Origin: JAXMAO01 sp046350375
Lineage (GTDB): Bacteria > Planctomycetota > Phycisphaerae > UBA1845 > UTPLA1
Direction of reading: 5' to 3'
Length of the DNA: 64,000 bases
NCBI GenBank assembly: GCA_046350375.1
Contig: JAXMAO010000004.1
Coordinates: 124,001-188,000 of the forward strand
The stretch's first letter is position 1; each line of letters starts with the position of its first letter. The position numbers were made by a program, and so were the translations under genes. This document shows, one piece after another, positions 62,949 to 64,000 of this stretch. The notes below the pieces were generated by a model. The model was given only the letters and a program-made list of their open reading frames with translations. It was not told the DNA's origin and ran no database searches.

Positions 62949-63884
62949 TCACTGCACGGCCCCCTTGGTCAGCCGCATGAAGGCCGTCTCCAGGTCCACC
63001 TTTTCCTCGCGAATCTCGCGGATCGGCAGCCCGGCGTCGAGCAGCGCCTTCGCGATGAACGACACGTCCGGCGTTTCCTGGTCCAGCTCGATCATCAGCC
63101 GGCCGTTGTCGGCGGCCACGCCCCGCACCGTCGGCAGCTGCCGCAGCACCTCGGCGGCGCGCTCCTGGCCGGTCGCGACCTGCACCTCGACCCGCGAGCC
63201 GAGCTTCGCCCGGCGGATGATCTCGCCGATCGGGCCGTGAAACAGCAGCTCGCCGCGCTCCAGCACGCCCACGGTGGTGCACAGGTCGGCCAGCTCGGGC
63301 AGGATGTGCGAGCTGATGAGAATGGTCTTGCCGAGGCGCCGCAGCTCCTTCAGCAGCTCGCGCATCTCGATCCGGGCGCGCGGGTCCAGCCCGCTGGCCG
63401 GCTCGTCCATCAGCAGCACCTTCGGATCGTGCAGCAGCACGCGCGCCACCGACAGCCGCTGCTGCATGCCGCGCGAGAGCGAGTTCACCAGCGCGTCGCG
63501 CTTGTAGGCCAGGTCGGTCAGCTCCAGCACGTCGCCCACGACCCGGGCCCGCTGCTTGCCGAGAATGTGGTAGGCGGCGGCGAAGAACTCGAGATACTCC
63601 TGCACCGCCATGTCTTCGTAGGCGCCGAAGTAGTCCGGCACGTAGCCGATCAGCGGGCGGATCTTCCGCGACTCGTACCCCACCGTGAAGCCGCACACCT
63701 TGGCCTCCCCCCAGGTGGGCTGAAGCAGCGTCGCGAGAATGCGAATCGTCGTGGTCTTCCCGGCGCCGTTCGGGCCGATGTAGCCGAAACACTCGCCTTC
63801 CTGGATCTCCAGTTGCAGGTTCGACAGCGCCACCGTCTTGCCGTAGCGCTTGGTCAGGTTGACGGTCTGGATGATGGCGGTCAC
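62949..63884 (-). CDS. ABC transporter ATPase
   Basis: The 311-aa protein has Walker A GPNGAGKTT near 37-45, the signature NSLSRGMQQRLSVA, Walker B VLLMDEPASGLD and the H-loop ISSHI. A C-terminal domain of about 90 aa follows (VEVQVATGQERAAEVLRQLP), as in the NatA/CcmA-like group that pairs with ABC-2 permeases. It lies 56 bases before the exported subunit gene. Confidence 0.92.
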   Translation of the reverse strand: MTAIIQTVNLTKRYGKTVALSNLQLEIQEGECFGYIGPNGAGKTTTIRILATLLQPTWGEAKVCGFTVGYESRKIRPLIGYVPDYFGAYEDMAVQEYLEFFAAAYHILGKQRARVVGDVLELTDLAYKRDALVNSLSRGMQQRLSVARVLLHDPKVLLMDEPASGLDPRARIEMRELLKELRRLGKTILISSHILPELADLCTTVGVLERGELLFHGPIGEIIRRAKLGSRVEVQVATGQERAAEVLRQLPTVRGVAADNGRLMIELDQETPDVSFIAKALLDAGLPIREIREEKVDLETAFMRLTKGAVQ

Positions 63885-63890
63885 GCGCGG

Positions 63891-64000
63891 CTACCCCGGT
63901 CCGTCGACGCGCTCGACGGGAATGATGAAACGATACAGCGTCGTGCACTGCCGCGGCCGCAGGCGACGCCCCGACACTTCCAGTGTCGCGGCCGGAGGCT
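63891..64000 (-). CDS. C-terminus of an unidentified protein
   Basis: The last 35 codons of a gene that begins beyond the window, ending in TTLYRFIIPVERVDGPG. The stop is 6 bases before the ATPase start, which suggests the same operon. The family cannot be told from this fragment. Confidence 0.5.
   Translation of the reverse strand, partial: PPAATLEVSGRRLRPRQCTTLYRFIIPVERVDGPG

Overview
The window is about 64 kb of very GC-rich DNA from a diderm bacterium, most likely a member of Planctomycetota or a PVC-type relative. This placement is an inference. It rests on a fused lpxC-fabZ gene inside an lpxD-lpxC/fabZ-lpxA cluster, an mcsA-mcsB pair, a GlmU-like fused sugar-nucleotide enzyme, a DUF6600-like Trp-rich exported protein, and many lipoprotein signals. 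No rRNA and no CRISPR array was seen. One tRNA, tRNA-Gln(TTG), is present.

Layout. 1-1.1 kb: 3' part of an FtsX-type permease. 1.3-9.9 kb: a surface-polysaccharide region with a cupin epimerase, a 1,381-aa three-domain glycosyltransferase, a GT39-like membrane transferase and an O-antigen-type ABC exporter pair. 10.1-18.3 kb: mreC, a GlmU-like enzyme, mltA, a lipoprotein vanadium haloperoxidase, and pdxJ-dapA-membrane protein. 18.3-20.4 kb: an S9 peptidase. 21-28.4 kb: a housekeeping run on the minus strand, glmU-prs-rplY-pth-rpsF-ssb-rpsR-rplI-dnaB-orf90, with tRNA-Gln upstream. 28.9-33.5 kb: a radical SAM protein, a broken alcohol dehydrogenase, a tandem pair of small paralogous lipoproteins and a zinc-ribbon membrane protein. 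33.5-38.5 kb: the lipid A cluster ompH-lpxD-lpxC/fabZ-lpxA-Gfo/Idh. 38.7-44.9 kb: DUF6600 protein, PLP enzyme plus GMC oxidoreductase, then broken amidohydrolase and lysylphosphatidylglycerol-synthase-like genes. 44.9-51 kb: surE-hslU-lipoprotein-O-antigen ligase and divergent nnrE. 51-57.4 kb: an exported helical protein, a TIM-barrel isomerase, mcsA-mcsB, queD (broken), a peptidyl-prolyl isomerase, pyrF and a lipoprotein. 57.6-59.7 kb: a B12-type radical SAM protein and a Lys-rich DNA-binding-like protein. 59.8-64 kb: an ABC system with a duplicated permease and an uncharacterised exported helical subunit.

Two themes stand out. First, envelope building dominates: lipid A, O-antigen synthesis, export and ligation, murein, and lipoproteins. 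Second, at least eight genes carry frameshifts that leave recognisable family sequence in neighbouring frames. They cluster near 7.4, 20.7-20.9, 30.9-32.2, 42.9-44.2, 54.8-55.2 and 57.7 kb. Because the coding signal on either side is intact, assembly indels are the simplest explanation, although recent gene decay cannot be excluded.

The best candidates for something undescribed are the ABC system at 59.8-63.9 kb with its partner-type protein duplicated at 51.1 kb, the tandem small lipoproteins at 32.2-32.8 kb, and the Gfo/Idh enzyme translationally coupled to lpxA.
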